Assembly: GCA_963942565.1 (NCBI GenBank)
Contig: OZ012686.1
Location: 12,453,403-12,517,402, forward strand
Length of the DNA: 64,000 nt
Direction: 5' to 3'
Origin: Maea johnstoni
Taxonomy: Eukaryota > Annelida > Polychaeta > Spionida > Magelonidae
The notes under the pieces: model-generated
What the model saw: the letters and a program-made list of their open reading frames with translations, nothing else
The model's database searches: none
Told to the model about the DNA's origin: nothing
Shown: positions 1 to 14,086 of the stretch, in pieces
How the letters are laid out: each line of letters begins with the position of its first letter
How positions within the stretch are numbered: position 1 is the stretch's first letter
Made by a program: the position numbers and the translations under genes

Positions 1-559
1 GTGCCATATTTGTATATAATTCTTTGAGGTTCTTTAAAAGTGGATATTAAAATGTTTTTATTTTTGTCGTCACTAACTATGAGTCCTACATATTGCCTTT
101 CTTTATTGTAGTAAACATGATAACTGCTTTTAGAACTATGTGATCACCTGTGTTTCAAATACAGTTCCATGACACATATGTACTTAAAGATGCAATAAAA
201 ATCATCGCTTATAGAAGTTGAAAATATCTCGTTCGTTCATTCTCAAAATAAATGGAAATTGTTGTCTTGACAACTAAAGTGGTCAACTTTAAGAACATAG
301 GTGAATATTCTACATTTAGGTCTTGAGGGGTAAGGTTTCATCAAATATCATATCATAGAAAATGAAGTTGATATTCAGAATTCTTTTGGATAATATTTGT
401 TAATGTAAGTTCTGTATGACGGATGAAATACCAGACATACGTACATATGTATCTAATAATGTTGATTAATGTTGCTTATACCATCTAAACATCTAACTTA
501 TGCTTGATCAAGATAGATTACAGATGTGTGCACGCTGTGAATAAAGCTTGCCCAAAATG
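1..559. other. Intergenic, nothing recognised
   Basis: AT-rich unique-looking sequence. No conserved coding stretch, RNA gene or clear repeat was seen on either strand. Confidence 0.5.
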
Positions 560-845
560 TACAGTGAAGACATTTAGTTCTGCACCAGTCGACTGGACGT
601 CGGCTAGTGCCTGGTTGTACATACACCCTTGGGTGACATGTCAAAAAAAATAAGCCAAGCACATCAATGACCCACGTAGCGGCGAATCAAACAAAGCAAC
701 GTTCAGTTATAAATTCAAAGACATGTTGTCGCATCCATACCCAGGAAACTGGGTGGCAATTGGGCGTCCAGTCTTGTACCAAGCCCGGCATGCCCACGCA
801 TTTAGTGCAGGAATTTAATGCCAGTAGTGTAAATGCCTATACTGC
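560..845. repeat. MITE copy, CAGTA-type terminal inverted repeats
   Basis: The element begins near ACAGTGAAGACATTTAGTTC and ends with the inverted counterpart, GTGCAGGAATTTAATG followed by a TACTG-like end. Related copies lie at about 4733-4983, 35028-35280, 41370-41620 and 51710-51955, and a fragment at 15550-15612. Copies share internal blocks such as CCCAGTTTCCTGGG. No transposase is present, so it is non-autonomous; I cannot assign a superfamily. Confidence 0.6.
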
Positions 846-1627
<782 letters not shown>

Positions 1628-1737
1628 GAAGCATGTCACATACTCTCTCTCCTGTTGACAACCCTGGGTTTCATGCTTGTGCAATCCTCAGGACATTACA
1701 TAAGAGACCATATTGGATAAAAGGTCCTCACACACAC

Positions 1738-1877
<140 letters not shown>

Positions 1878-2454
1878 CATATAAGGCACTCAGCACTTCA
1901 ATCTTACCTTCGTTGGCTTTCACATACAAATTGAACATGTGTGCTTGATCTAAATATCTTTTTCTTTTTAACGTCCTCCAAAAGCCTTGATATCAGACAA
2001 TAATCATCAACTTTTGCGCAAAAACACTTGCTTGGCCGGCCTGAAAATCACCCCATATTTAGTCATTGTTGCCTGAGGTAGACTCAGTGCATAACAAATA
2101 AGAGAGCTAATTATAAGATTAAATCAATTATTACACAATATTCTTTATTGATGAGGTTTCTCATCGATGTTTCTCATCGGTGTTTGCAGGAATTCTTATA
2201 AAAGTAATTAAGTCTGGGAAATATATTTGTCATACATTTATTATCATATAAAGGTACGGTTGATTAGGCAACTGCTTACAGAGGTGGATCCATAAGGACA
2301 GGTGAAATTCTTTGATAGCTAAAGCAATCGATGGCGAAATTAATTACTATGGATATGAATACACTCATAGATGTGTACTTAGATCGTTATGACATAAACA
2401 TGTTCCAAACCCTCTGCATACGTGACATATGTTTAACATGCTGTGTTGAACAAT

Positions 2455-2682
2455 TTAAACCATTAGCACTCAAGAGTCGCACTTGAAATTGTCGTATGGA
2501 TCTTCGATACTTTTGGTAATAACTTGAAAATTAATAATGATTTTGCAAATTATTTGTAATAGAGTTGGTTGTTGTATACTTATGAACATTTCTCCTTCAC
2601 ACTTTCCCAATTGTGCTTTTGAATTAAAGGGTTAACCAAAATTATCAGGCTGTTTTCACCGCTGTGAGCATAAATGGGTTAA
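2455..2682. repeat. MITE with TTAA-type ends (CCCATT family), decayed
   Basis: Carries the hallmark blocks of the commonest MITE here: TCTCCTTC near the middle, TTTCACCGCTGTGAGCAT near one end and AATGGGTTAA at the end. Complete copies are about 230 bp with mirrored ends. See the copy at 27009-27238. Confidence 0.6.
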
Positions 2683-2788
2683 ATTCCGCTTTGCAGTTTT
2701 GCAGTTTTCCTGTTTTTTTCTTTGTTCCATGCAGTTCAATCTTTTTATCTAAACACACGCTGTATCTTTGTGTATTTTTCTCAAATTT

Positions 2789-3045
2789 GGCATCCTCAGT
2801 AAAGATCAATGATGCAATATTAATTTGTTTGTCATATTATGTTTTCTTGGTACGACTGGGTGCAAACAAATCTACGTAAGACAGCTGAAATACCCTTATT
2901 TATTTCTCTTTGGCTTGGCATCCTCAGAAAAGACCAGTGCTGCAATGTAAATTTGTTTGTATTTTTATGCTTTATTGGTACTGTGGGTGCGGCAAATGGG
3001 TACAAACCTAAATCGATCAGGAGCGCTGAAGTACCTTTATTACCT
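2789..3045. repeat. Imperfect two-copy tandem repeat, about 128 bp unit
   Basis: The block starting GGCATCCTCAG at 2789 recurs at 2917 with substitutions and small indels. Shared later blocks include AATTTGTTTG and a CTGAAATACC-like end. No coding signal was seen. Confidence 0.6.
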
Positions 3046-3491
3046 TTGTTACGTATCGCCATGATAGCCAACTTGATGTTAATTAGTGCATGGTGTAATG
3101 TAATGCAGTGTAAACGTTGTTATGCTTGTCATCATTAGTTATGGAAAGTTCACAGTGATGGATTTTGTATATTATGCAATTTTGTTCTTTTGGTACTAGG
3201 AAACTTTTAGATGAGTCCGGACTCAATCTTGTGAATGCAGAATGTATCTTCCTGTTACCCTTTCTTTACAATAATCTGTCTCATCTTCTGAGTCATAATC
3301 AGTGTCTCTTTCCTCAGAGTCTTCATCTTCCTTTATATCACTTTCTTGCGATTAATCTTGTTTCTTATTATCTTTTAGAAAATCATTTGTTTCTCCTGAG
3401 AGTTCGATTGGATTGTTTATAGTCACAGTGTCCATTAAGTACTTAAGAAAAAGACGGTGTGTATCTTTACAAAACAGTCGATAAACATACA

Positions 3492-3570
3492 TTCGTACAT
3501 ACATACATACATACAAACACATACAAACATACATACATACATACATACATGCATACATACATACATACAT
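3492..3570. repeat. (CATA)n tetranucleotide repeat
   Basis: Imperfect CATA/CAAA units over about 80 bp. It lies in otherwise featureless intergenic DNA between about 3046 and 4342. Confidence 0.9.
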
Positions 3571-4342
3571 ATTAAACCTCTACTTAACTTATCAGGAATT
3601 TCGAGAATTTTGTCAATTCTAAATCAACATCATGATAGAAACAGAGGTATATCTCGTATGTGCCAAAAGTTCTAATTTTATTCGAGAAACTTAATTACTT
3701 TTGCAATTTTAAGGTGTAGATATGTCATGTCTTTTGGTTTGCATAGATACGCAATTATAAAAAAGAATGTGTTGATCTACATGACATGTGGTATAGAAGT
3801 CACTACATAACACTTCTTCCATTTTTTTAAACTATTGTTTATTACTTCCTTATACGCATACAAGATAAGCATTGCACCGAATATGTACAAATCTCCTATC
3901 TATGAACTGCAATTTAAGTATCTGATTTTGTGACATTTTTTCAGCAACAGGATATTCAACTTCTCTGCAAAGTACAATTGTTAATCTACTACGAATAATA
4001 CCATTATATCGATACAAACGATTAATGGCATTGTTATCAGAAGTAAGGCAAACAAATTGCCCTAATAATGATTACAGACCTTGGCTGTTCAATAATACAA
4101 TATTGAAAGTTTCATTTCTTAACACATTAAATTCACATATTTTCTAGGATAAAATACATGTAAAGGGTTTTATGATGAAAACATCACCATGATAGCTTTT
4201 ATTTTTAGTAGATGTACATCAACAGCTTTAAAATAATAGAGTCATCTATAGAGACAGTGTTTATTCATTACGAGAATGCATTATTCATTTAAAGCATAAG
4301 CTAATAACTGCAAAAGCCATCTATAATTATATACAGTGTTTT

Positions 4343-4530
4343 CAGGTTCTATGACACTTTTAACAATAAGTTTGAAATTAAGTATTGTTTTACAAAATAG
4401 TTGAAGGAGAGTTGTAGGTAATGTTCTGATCGACATTTCTCCTTCAAATATTTTCCTGACTTTGCTTATGCCTGTAAAATATCATTAAAATTGTCAGGCG
4501 ACTTTTGGCCGCTATGAGCATTAATGGGTC
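4343..4530. repeat. CCCATT-family MITE, 5' truncated
   Basis: Contains the paired AAGGAGAGTTG / TTTCTCCTTC core and ends TGAGCATTAATGGGT. The opposite terminus is missing or too diverged to place. Confidence 0.6.
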
Positions 4531-4732
4531 CAAGTGCACTATTGATATGCTATAATGTTATTACTTCTTTAGCTGTAATATTACAAAATCACCGATCTCG
4601 TCATTCATAACCAGAATATACTTTTAATGCACGTCTTTCTATTAAAACATATTAAGGAATGCCGGCCTCCCTTGTTAATGAGCAGCAGCACATTTTTTCA
4701 AATGCTGCTGGGCCTGCAGGCCTACAGTGCCG

Positions 4733-4983
4733 GTATCTAATCCCTGCACTTAATGGGTTAACAGTCCGAGCATAATACACGACCAGACGCCCGATTGCCA
4801 CACAGTTTCCTGTCATGAATGCTACCACAAGTCCCTGACCTCACAACTGAGTTCACGTAGATTTGATTCACCCGCTACGTGGTTCATCGATGTTCTTGGC
4901 TTATTGTATGACTTGTTATTCATGGGTGTTTGTACAACCAGGCACTGGCAGACGTCCGGTCGACTGGTGCAGGATGTCTGCAT
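4733..4983. repeat. CAGTA-type MITE copy
   Basis: Starts near TAATCCCTGCACTTAATG and ends GACTGGTGCAGGATGTCTG. Internal blocks match the copy at 41370-41620, including GTTTGTACAACCAG and the CCCGATTGCCA block. Confidence 0.65.
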
Positions 4984-5173
4984 GGTACATATCACAGGCC
5001 TACATATCAGTTCTCAAGCCAACCACCCTGTAATACACGGGGTTTCTCACACGGAAATACCTTGATCACTGGTAAAATAAAGGTATCGTCATAATACACG
5101 TACGTAAATTGAATGTACTGTTCATGTACATACTTAACATATAGTGATATGTGAACCCACCATCAAAGCCAAT

Positions 5174-5661
5174 TTAATTAACAATGACTCGTAGAGAATA
5201 TTTCCGATATATCGCAAGACAGGGAGTTATATTAGAGGGAGATCCGTCAATTGCTGGTCTATCCCCTCCGTTGCAGCGCTTAGTTAACCAATCAGGTTGG
5301 CGCTGATAGTAGACATTGTCGACAAACTGAACGACATCAGGACGAACAGCGATGACGTCACCCGGGTCTGCTTCCATTTTATACCCAACCTCAATTCTTT
5401 GGATGCCATTTTGTGCGACTGCTGGTACGAAGGTGCGATGAATGACTCTGTAGATTTCTCCTGAGATGTTCCCCACGGGGCGAAGAATTTCCAGCCAGCC
5501 TGTATTAAAGGGACGAATGCGGTACATCTCCCATGCTGCTATGGTGGCATTGCACACAAACTTAGTGGTCAGCAGTATATTCATTGCTCCTGTTCCTGAA
5601 CCATTCAGACGTTCAGGGGGATATCCAACTTGTTTTGGACACATCACTTGTTCAAATGTAT
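5174..5661 (-). CDS. Secreted PAN-domain protein A, exon 2
   Basis: Second and last coding exon of gene A. The acceptor (TTGCAG before ATACATTTG) joins the phase-1 donor of exon 1 at 6350, so the split codon reads Asp. It adds 161 whole codons and ends at a TAA. The domain begins with a Cys-Pro-Lys motif and contains [30 protein letters not shown] and PGDVIAVRP, with paired cysteines near the end (KRCNGG, NITPC). This looks like an extracellular beta-rich domain. I have no firm family name for it. The paralogue at 10641-11131 has the same layout at roughly half identity. Confidence 0.85.
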
Positions 5662-5687
5662 CTGCAAGAAATCACGTATATATGTAG

Positions 5688-5697
<10 letters not shown>

Positions 5698-5733
<36 letters not shown>

Positions 5734-5743
5734 TTATATATAT

Positions 5744-5795
<52 letters not shown>

Positions 5796-5803
5796 ATATA
5801 CAT

Positions 5804-5885
<82 letters not shown>

Positions 5886-5887
5886 TA

Positions 5888-5965
<78 letters not shown>

Positions 5966-5972
5966 TCATATA

Positions 5973-6052
<80 letters not shown>
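5698..6052. repeat. (TA)n microsatellite inside the intron of gene A
   Basis: About 355 bp of TA with occasional CA and TTTATA interruptions. The paralogue has a TA tract in the matching intron position (11503-11686), so a TA tract probably predates the gene duplication. Confidence 0.95.
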
Positions 6053-6055
<3 letters not shown>

Positions 6056-6349
6056 CAAAATAATCTTTACACAATTCCTTTAAATGTTAGCACTTGCTGG
6101 TATTTCAAAATATACCTTTTAGCATTATGGCATGTTCACTTTTGTGAAAGACAAAAAGAAAGGTTTGGCTATTTGAAACGCTTTAAGAGGAAAGGTAATG
6201 CAATCTAGATGCGCTAGACAAATGTAACCACTATTTTTGCTCCCAGACATGATTTGTATATTCTACATATTTACACATTTTTATCCACCTTACTGATGTA
6301 AATATGAAATATACATTTTGTTTGATTGGTAATTACATAACAAACTTAC

Positions 6350-6659
6350 CAGGTATCCACACTTGAGCTGCATTATTTCTGGCAGTAATTGCAGAGGCCG
6401 GAATGTATGTTGATTTCACGAGCATGCAGGACTTCGAGCTTCTGATATACACCAGAGATCCACATGATGGAGTCCAAAAGCACAGGAAAGCACACCTGGC
6501 TTCAGGAACCCTCTGATGCATCTTTAGAAGGAAATCTTGAATCGACTCCAGATGATATCCAAAATCTGCTTTCCTGAACAGAACAGGCTTTCCCAGAGTT
6601 GCTTGCATTTGGAAAAGCATCATCCATACCATTAATATGTATGCCCTTATTTTAACCAT
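6350..6659 (-). CDS. Secreted PAN/apple-like protein A, exon 1
   Basis: First coding exon of gene A (exon 2 at 5174-5661; about 265 residues in all). I start at ATG 6657-6659 because MVK[IM]RAY is conserved in the paralogue, while the sequence upstream of it is not kept as protein. The first ~24 residues form a signal peptide with a hydrophobic core (YILMVWMMLF) ending near ATLG. Residues 50-85 carry a PAN/apple-like cysteine pattern: CAFLCFWTPSCGSLVYI, then SCMLVKSTYIP. PAN modules bind proteins or carbohydrates outside the cell; the partner here is unknown. The exon ends GTGTGGATACCTG at a strong GTAAGT donor. Exon 1 is about 80% identical to that of gene B. Could be a lectin-like or mucus/immune protein; that is inference. 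Confidence 0.85.
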
Positions 6660-7105
6660 AACCCCCGAGTAATTAATGACTGTCTGTAGCAAGAGTTCTC
6701 TGGATCGGTCTTGGAAAGTGCACACAGTTTCCAAAATCCAGGTACTTAAGTAAGGCTTGGGTACATGGCCTTCGGGCATGTGTGGAGTGTTGTGTAATTG
6801 GAAGTATTTAAACAGCTGGAATGCAATTAGATGTTCTGATGAGAGAGGAGAGAAAGAAACCCTTGTACATAATTGCAGAAATATATAAACACATAGAGTG
6901 TTATACAGATTTGGTAATTAATTGGCTTGTAAGCATATAGGGACAAAGTACGTGGCTGGGGTATATTCCAGCAACCTTGCCCATCTGCCAATAAAATAGT
7001 TGGTAGTTATCATTTCTATCAAATTAAGGTTTTGTAAAAATGAAAGCTACTAGGTATATCTATTGTTGCATAATCACAATGCCTATGTTTGAATCTGTGT
7101 ACATA
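6660..7105 (-). other. Conserved upstream flank of gene A (part of the tandem duplication)
   Basis: Aligns with 12325-12740 upstream of gene B. Shared blocks include ATAATTGCAGAAATATAT, ATCTGCCAATAAAA and TGCCTATGTTTGAAT-like. The match ends near 7105 and 12740, which marks one border of the duplicated unit. It probably holds the promoter and 5' UTR, but no single core element can be called with confidence. Confidence 0.6.
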
Positions 7106-7939
7106 TAACAACATGGGCCAGGGAGTGCACTGAAAGGCCGCCCATGCACTAATTCTACAATTGTAATACTCGTGTGTTGTGATGTGCACAGTGTTTTCCT
7201 TAGAAACTGGTGCCAGGTCATGTACGTCACGCTTGCTTAAGTGCATGCGCACTATTGTTGGGTCTATTGTTGGGGCAGCAGAATTAGAGAAAATTATGTC
7301 TTTGATGCTAAATATATTTTTGTTAGTTTATTCCTTTATGTTACACTTAGATGTTATGTAAGCTCACTACCCAGTACAGTGCATGTTCTATTTCATGAAT
7401 AGTTACACTTGCTCTATGACTGTGCTGATTTGTGTAGGTATTACAGATATGTGCAGAATTTCCTATAGTTCTGTGTATTTCGATGTTGTGTCTATATTCC
7501 AAGCTTACAGTACTTGTTATGAGTATGTATGCTATAGATTTTCCAACATACATTTGCTTTATGATTCTGCTGATTCGTAAGGATGTTACGGATATGCATA
7601 GAATTCCTTATTTAGTTGTGGGTGTTTTGTCTGTCAGTTTATGTTATACACATAGTCCATATTTGTATGTCTTTGTTACATTTCAGTATATGTATTTCAT
7701 GTTATGTTTCATGAACTATTATTTCACTTGTAATTTAGAAAGGTGATCCCAATTGTAAAAGTTTCCTAGGGTCGTGCTACAAAAATGTATATACATTATG
7801 TTGTGCATGGGGGAATGTTCCTCTGTATGGTGGGGTATCCTATGATCCCTGCTATCACTGTAAAATAGAGCTTCCAAGTAAAGTTCAGTACTGCACTCGA
7901 GTTGTCTTGATGTCGAAATCATAAGTCAGCTAAATACCA
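7106..7939. repeat. Intergenic with a degenerate two-copy tandem repeat
   Basis: The segments at about 7406-7480 and 7546-7620 are diverged copies; both carry a CTGATT..GTA..GAT..TACGGATATG-like block followed by AGAATT. The rest shows nothing recognisable. Confidence 0.4.
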
Positions 7940-9480
7940 CAGAGCAAAGGGTGAGTCTGTTAGCAATTGAATCTTTGAATTGTAGAGGATTGAGAGACCT
8001 TAAAAAAGTTGGATATCTTTGATAATTTCAAAAAGAGGGGAAAAACATTAATCATTAAAAGGAAACCTATTCTATAGGCCTAGATCCCAGCATGTCAAAG
8101 AGATCTTGGAAATGTAAATTCTTAATTGCAAGGGGAAAACAATCCTTTGGAGTAAAGACTATTTTCAAAAACAACTTTGAAGACAAAGTACATAAGGTAG
8201 AAAGGGGTAGTTCAGGCTAATATATCATATGTGATTGGGAACAGCAGAGTGTTGCAAGATTTCTGTTTTCAAATGTCTATGGGCCTAATCAGGATAAACC
8301 GATCAATATTTCAAAATCACAGATGCCAAGGAACTGGATACTATGTGGACATTGGTATTTGGTATCAAATTAAGGACTCGATACCTATACATATCAAAAT
8401 GTTAGTCATCCGAATTCAACCAAATTTGTGTCAGATTTTCTTAAACATCTATGAAGACACAAATATTAAATTTCTATATGGATCGGATCACTGTAAGATT
8501 GATCTACAACTATACCTTTACAAAACAATAAGGGGCAGAAGAACTTGGAAGGTTTGTTAATGACATTTGATTTATTAAAAAATAGAGAACAAAATTATAT
8601 GAATGGTCCAAGTACATGCATGTTTGCCATATAATCCAGAATTTATTAAGAATTTTGCAAATGAAAACATTGAATTTATGATTTCAATAGATCTCTTTTG
8701 GAAAGTATTATTGACAAAATTAAGGGGAAGAATAATTACCTACAAAACATACAAGAGAAAAAGAACTTGAGAGTAAAATTAAAAAGATAGAGGAATATTT
8801 ATTGGATGTGACTGATTCTCTATCGGAAGAACAGATTTTGGAAAAAAAACAAGAACTAGAACAATTAAGGGATATCAAACCAGGCGGATCCTTTGAAATC
8901 TAGGATTCAGACATATGCACTTGAAGAAAAACTTTTTTCAGGTTTATAAAATAACAATTTCATCTCTAAGAATATCAAATAACTCAAATTAGTGAATGGG
9001 GAGGTATTCAACCAAAAGAAGTTATCAAAAAATTACAGAAAATGCACATTCAAAAATTCCGTAGAATGGGTATACATTGGAAAAGAATAGATTACAAAGA
9101 CACTGTAGACACGGGGACCCTGTTTCTCCATACATATTTGTACATAGGATATCACAGTTTGCAGACAATACAACCCTGTTAATAAACTATGGAGAGAGGA
9201 ACATAATTATCTTGATGGATATACTGGGGAAATAATACCTTCTGTCAGGGCTTTAAATAAATGTTGACAAAACCAAGGTTATAAAATTTGGGAGAAATAG
9301 GGACAGCAGGACCATACTCTGTTCGGATTTAGAATCAATTTGGGCAAACACCTTTGCGTCATTAGGAATTAATCAAAATGTGACATATTGAAAATATTAC
9401 CTACTTAAATTTAGAAACAAAATTAATAAAGATAGAGAAACTATGTTAATCTCATGTTGACAGGCTAGTTTCTTGAGACT
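7940..9480 (+). mobile_element. Decayed LINE fragment, endonuclease and reverse transcriptase
   Basis: Translation in shifting forward frames shows non-LTR retrotransposon landmarks in the right order. First is an AP-endonuclease start (SLNCRGLRDLKK, near 7968), then a YGPNQD-like strand (MGLIRINR in the shifted frame near 8280) and the endonuclease SDH box (GSDHCKIDLQLY near 8480). A charged linker follows. Reverse transcriptase pieces come last: GDPVSPYIF near 9115, QFADNTTLLI near 9150, where the FADD box reads FADN, and SGLKIN-VDKTKVIKFG near 9245. Stops and frame shifts are frequent, so it is dead. Same strand as the next LINE piece. Probably L1/Tx1-like; the clade is uncertain. Confidence 0.75.
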
Positions 9481-9721
9481 AGTGACAGTACCTGCGCCTT
9501 TACTGATTAGAACTACAATGGCCCGCACTTGCTGATGTAGGATTGGGAACTGTCTCCAGTCTACAAGCAGACAGTTCTCAACGTAGGAATTTTGTTTTGA
9601 TGTGAATCAACACACTGAATCGACATATATTTTATAGATTACCAAGGAAATTTTGATTCATTCACTTTCTGCTTATATCATAACCTGATAAAGTGTACTT
9701 TGTATATCATTTCTGAATGGG

Positions 9722-10395
9722 AGTAAAACAAAATACACTAAGAATAGCATGCTGGAATTCTAGAGGATTCACTGCAATTATATACCATAATTTTTCACGA
9801 CTTTTTCATTAAGTAATTCTCAGGAGCTAAATATATTTTCAAGACAGTTTCATGACATATTTTCACGACAAATATATTTTCTACACAAATTCAGAAATCA
9901 GAAACCTTCACAACATTTTCATGGCCTTGTCATGGCCTTTTCACGACATATTTTCATGATACTTTTTCACAATGTCTGATGAAAAAGTCGTGAAAATGAT
10001 ATAGTACAAAGGTATATTTTCACGACATTTTCACAACTTCTTCACGACGTTTGGCGCCCGCAGTGAGTGCTGACTGTGTCGAGGAAACTTTAACTGAATA
10101 AGTAGACATCTTACTCGGGGTAGCGATGATTGTAGTAAAGCCTAGGTATGTAAAACATCTCAAACCATACTGGAACATTGAGCTCAATAACCTCAAAAAA
10201 CTAAGAGGTTTGGTTTAATACATGGAAAAATAAAGGCAGGTGACAAAGAAATAGTAATCTGACTAAATGAAAAAAGAAAAAAAACTAGATTTCATAAAAG
10301 TACTTCAGAGAGTCAGGCGTCAGTACCTTAATGATGAAATTGCTGATTATGCGTGTTTAACTGAAGTGGATCGTGAAAATCGTTAAGGAGGAGGA
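9722..10395 (+). mobile_element. Second decayed LINE fragment, interrupted
   Basis: A new endonuclease start, RIACWNSRGFT, lies near 9748 and is of a different type from the previous LINE. After a CACGA-rich insertion (9781-10058) a LINE linker resumes: HLKPYWNIELNNLKK near 10155, then a basic region ending FIKVLQRVRRQYLNDEIAD-like near 10330. In-frame stops are present. It lies just 5' of a TA tract and the 3' end of gene B. Confidence 0.65.
9781..10058. repeat. TTTTCACGACA-rich insertion
   Basis: The motif TTTTCACGACA and variants (TTTCATGACA, TTTTCACAAC) recur about ten times in one orientation, and once reversed (AAAGTCGTGAAAATG near 9985). It interrupts the LINE at 9722-10395. It could be a foldback MITE or a degenerate short tandem repeat. 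Confidence 0.5.
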
Positions 10396-10445
10396 AAAAA
10401 GGACAAAATTAATCAGGTGTATATGTTATAAAGGGTCCAGATGGA

Positions 10446-10446
<1 letters not shown>

Positions 10447-10535
<89 letters not shown>

Positions 10536-10550
10536 ATATATATATATGGA
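10447..10550. repeat. (TA)n microsatellite
   Basis: About 80 bp of TA, then TGTGTGTG, then more TA. Lies about 90 bp 3' of the gene B stop codon. Confidence 0.95.
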
Positions 10551-10640
10551 AAAGTTATGCATGAGGATAAAGACATACTTAGCATATGGCATTTACATAT
10601 TAATTAGGACACCCTTTATTTCCACCAGAAACCTGTCTCC

Positions 10641-11131
10641 TTAATTAAGTATGCCTCTTAAAGCATATTTGCGATACAAAAGGCGACAGGGAGTGATGTC
10701 AGTAGGTGATCCATCATTAGCTGGTCGTTGATGAACCAGGCAGTACTTGTTTGCCCAATCAAGTCGATTTGAGTCATATGCATTATCAATGAACTGATAA
10801 GAACCAGAGGGTCGACTAGCCAAGACGTCACCTGGTTCTACAGATAATCCTAATCCCAGGTTTATTTTCTGGATGCCATCCTCTGAAACTGCCGATACGA
10901 ATGTGCGGTGAACAACCTTGTATCTTTCTCCGGGTTCGCCTGCAACAGGGCGGAGTACTTCCATCCAGTCTGTTTCTGCAGCTAAGATTCGATACATTTC
11001 CAACGCTACTATGGAGGCATTGCAAGGTAACTTTGTAGATAGCAATATATTCATTCCAGAATTGCCACCACCATTTAGTATCTCAGGGTAGAATCCGACA
11101 TGCTTTGGACAAATCTGTTGTTTGGATATAT
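10641..11131 (-). CDS. Secreted PAN-domain protein B, exon 2
   Basis: Terminal exon of gene B, a tandem paralogue of gene A. Acceptor TTTACAG precedes ATATATCC; the split codon with exon 1 is Asp, as in gene A. It reads 162 further residues to TAA at 10641-10643. Shared signature stretches with gene A: MNILLSTKLPCNASI, EMYRIL, VLRPVAGEPGERYKVVHRTF, PGDVLASRP, DGSPTDITPC and LYRKYALR. Identity to gene A exon 2 is about 50%, clearly lower than for exon 1. The domain family is not recognised. Confidence 0.85.
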
Positions 11132-11263
11132 CTGTAAATACATAGTTATATTTAGCCTGCTGTACATGTTCGTATCATACTTTTGTGACTCATTCTAAAA
11201 GAAGTATATTTAGAATTTCGTATTTCGCCACATTTATGGTCATATTGTGCCTAAGTCGTTACT

Positions 11264-11405
11264 AGCCAGTTGTAAGTAGTGGAGAAAACCGGAGTACCCG
11301 GCGAAAACTACCGCCAAACCCAAGTCACTGGCAACTTTATCAAATGCCCAGGTCAGGATTCGAACCTGGGCAGTGGTGAGTGACAGCGAGTAGCAATTGT
11401 TGCTT
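11264..11405 (-). mobile_element. tRNA-derived SINE (family 1), minus orientation
   Basis: Contains the antisense of an RNA polymerase III B box (GGATTCGAACCTG) and the family body CCGGAGTACCCGG, AAGTCACTGGCAACTTT and CTAGCCAGTTGTAA. Lies in the intron of gene B. Full-length kin: 32984-33222 on the plus strand. Confidence 0.75.
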
Positions 11406-11501
11406 AAAGCAATGCGTTAACAGTGAGGAATGTCGTTAACATTAACGAATACCATCCATGTAACGAGTTTCTGCTCCCGGCTAATGTGAAAAAGTTGCCT
11501 T

Positions 11502-11688
<187 letters not shown>

Positions 11689-12017
11689 AAACGCATTTCG
11701 TTGTGTTTAATTGAACTCAGCTTCTCAATGATAGAAAGTTCAATATTATCTTAACAAAATTTCTTTTAGTTGTTAGCACTCGCTGGTATTTGAAATACAT
11801 CTTTTAGCATTATGGCATGTTCACAAAAGAGACACAAAGGTTTGGATATTTGGAAACTTAACAGTGCAATCTAGGTACAATGGAAAAATTGTAACCAACA
11901 TTTTTGTTGTTAGTCAAGATTGGTATATTCTACACATTTACACATTTTTCATTCATCTTACTGATGTAAATATGAAATCTACGCTTCGTCTGAATGGTGA
12001 TTACATTACAAACTTAC

Positions 12018-12324
12018 CAGGTATCCACACCTGAACTGCATTTCTGGCAGTGATTGCAGAGGCCGGAATGTATGTTGATTTCAAAAGCATGCAGGTCTTT
12101 AAGCTTGGGATATACACCAGTGATCCACATGATGGAGTCCAAAAGCACAGGAAGGCACACGTGGCTTCAGGAACCTTCTTATGCATCTGTAGAAGGACAT
12201 CTTTAATTGACTCTAGATGATATCCAAAATCTGCTTTCTTAAACAGAACCGACTTTCCCAGAGTTGCTTGCATTTGGAAAAGCATCATCCATACCATTGA
12301 TATGTATGCCCTCATTTTAACCAT
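12018..12324 (-). CDS. Secreted PAN/apple-like protein B, exon 1
   Basis: First coding exon of gene B (exon 2 at 10641-11131; about 265 residues). Start at ATG 12322-12324, matching gene A. Signal peptide MVKMRAYISMVWMMLF then QMQATLG. The PAN-like cysteine cluster CAFLCFWTPSCGSLVYI and TCMLLKSTYIPASAI is almost identical to that of gene A, with one residue fewer before VQVWIPG. Donor GTAAGT, phase 1. The near identity of exon 1 and its upstream flank to gene A, against about half identity in exon 2, suggests gene conversion of the 5' half or fast change in the 3' domain. Confidence 0.85.
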
Positions 12325-12740
12325 AACCACCAAGTACTGAGTGACAATCTGTAGCAAGAGTTCTCTGGATCACATTCAGTCTTGGTATATGCACGTAGTT
12401 TCTAAAATCCAGGTACTTAAGTAAGGCTCGGAATGCAATTAATTATTCTGCTGAGGGGAGAAAGACACCCTTATACATAATTGCAGAAATATATTAAAAC
12501 TATAGAGTGTTATATAGTGTTGGTAATTAATTGGCACGTAAGTATATAAACAAAGTACACTCATGAGATATATTTCAGCAACCTGCCTCATCTGCCAATA
12601 AAAGAGTTATTTTTTAATTATCTTTATGTTCAAATTAAAGTTTGTAAACATAAAAGCTACCAGGTATGGGTTACAGTCGCATATATTGTTGAATAATCTC
12701 AATGTCTATGTTTGAATATGTGTACATACCCCACGCCAAG
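12325..12740 (-). other. Conserved upstream flank of gene B
   Basis: Alignable with 6660-7105; carries ATAATTGCAGAAATATAT, TGGTAATTAATTGGC and ATCTGCCAATAAAA. Probable 5' UTR and promoter; no core element called. Confidence 0.55.
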
Positions 12741-12783
12741 TCATGTTTGTGTATGTATGTATGTATGTATAAATATATATATA

Positions 12784-13527
<744 letters not shown>

Positions 13528-14086
13528 GCTACTTTAATCATGATAACATTTGGATAACCAAGTGGGAATTAATATTTCTCATAAATAGGTAGGATGTCTT
13601 TTTGTACTTCTGACAAAAGTCAGCATTTTCATTTATTAGTAAAGGTGTGTAAAATGCAATGCGTCTAGTAGTTCTATTGATAGGAGTATGTCTGTGCATT
13701 ATTGTATCAGAAAGTCGCAGCTTGAGTTTATGTACGCATACCCCATTTTTATCACAATACATTTGTAATGGGTTTGGTACACTATTGATAGACAATTATT
13801 GAGGCTATTGTTGAAATTGATATCAATTACGCGATATAATCCCACTTAGGTCAGTATGAATCCCTTATTTCAAATACGAAAAAATACGATATCTACATTG
13901 ATAGATAGAATATTGACGGATAAAGAATGAGGCCTATAACGACATCTATTATGTGATAGAGATTTGTTCCCAGTCAATGTAGAATAACTTATGACCCGTC
14001 TACGTTCACAGAACCTCATATAACACTTAGTAGTTGCTTTCCATTTTCCATATGTACCATTTCCATAGCAATCATATTGTATGCTA
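13528..14086. other. Intergenic, no supported gene
   Basis: Short minus-strand open frames exist but show no family signature, no partner exons and no splice context. No clear repeat recognised. Confidence 0.4.
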
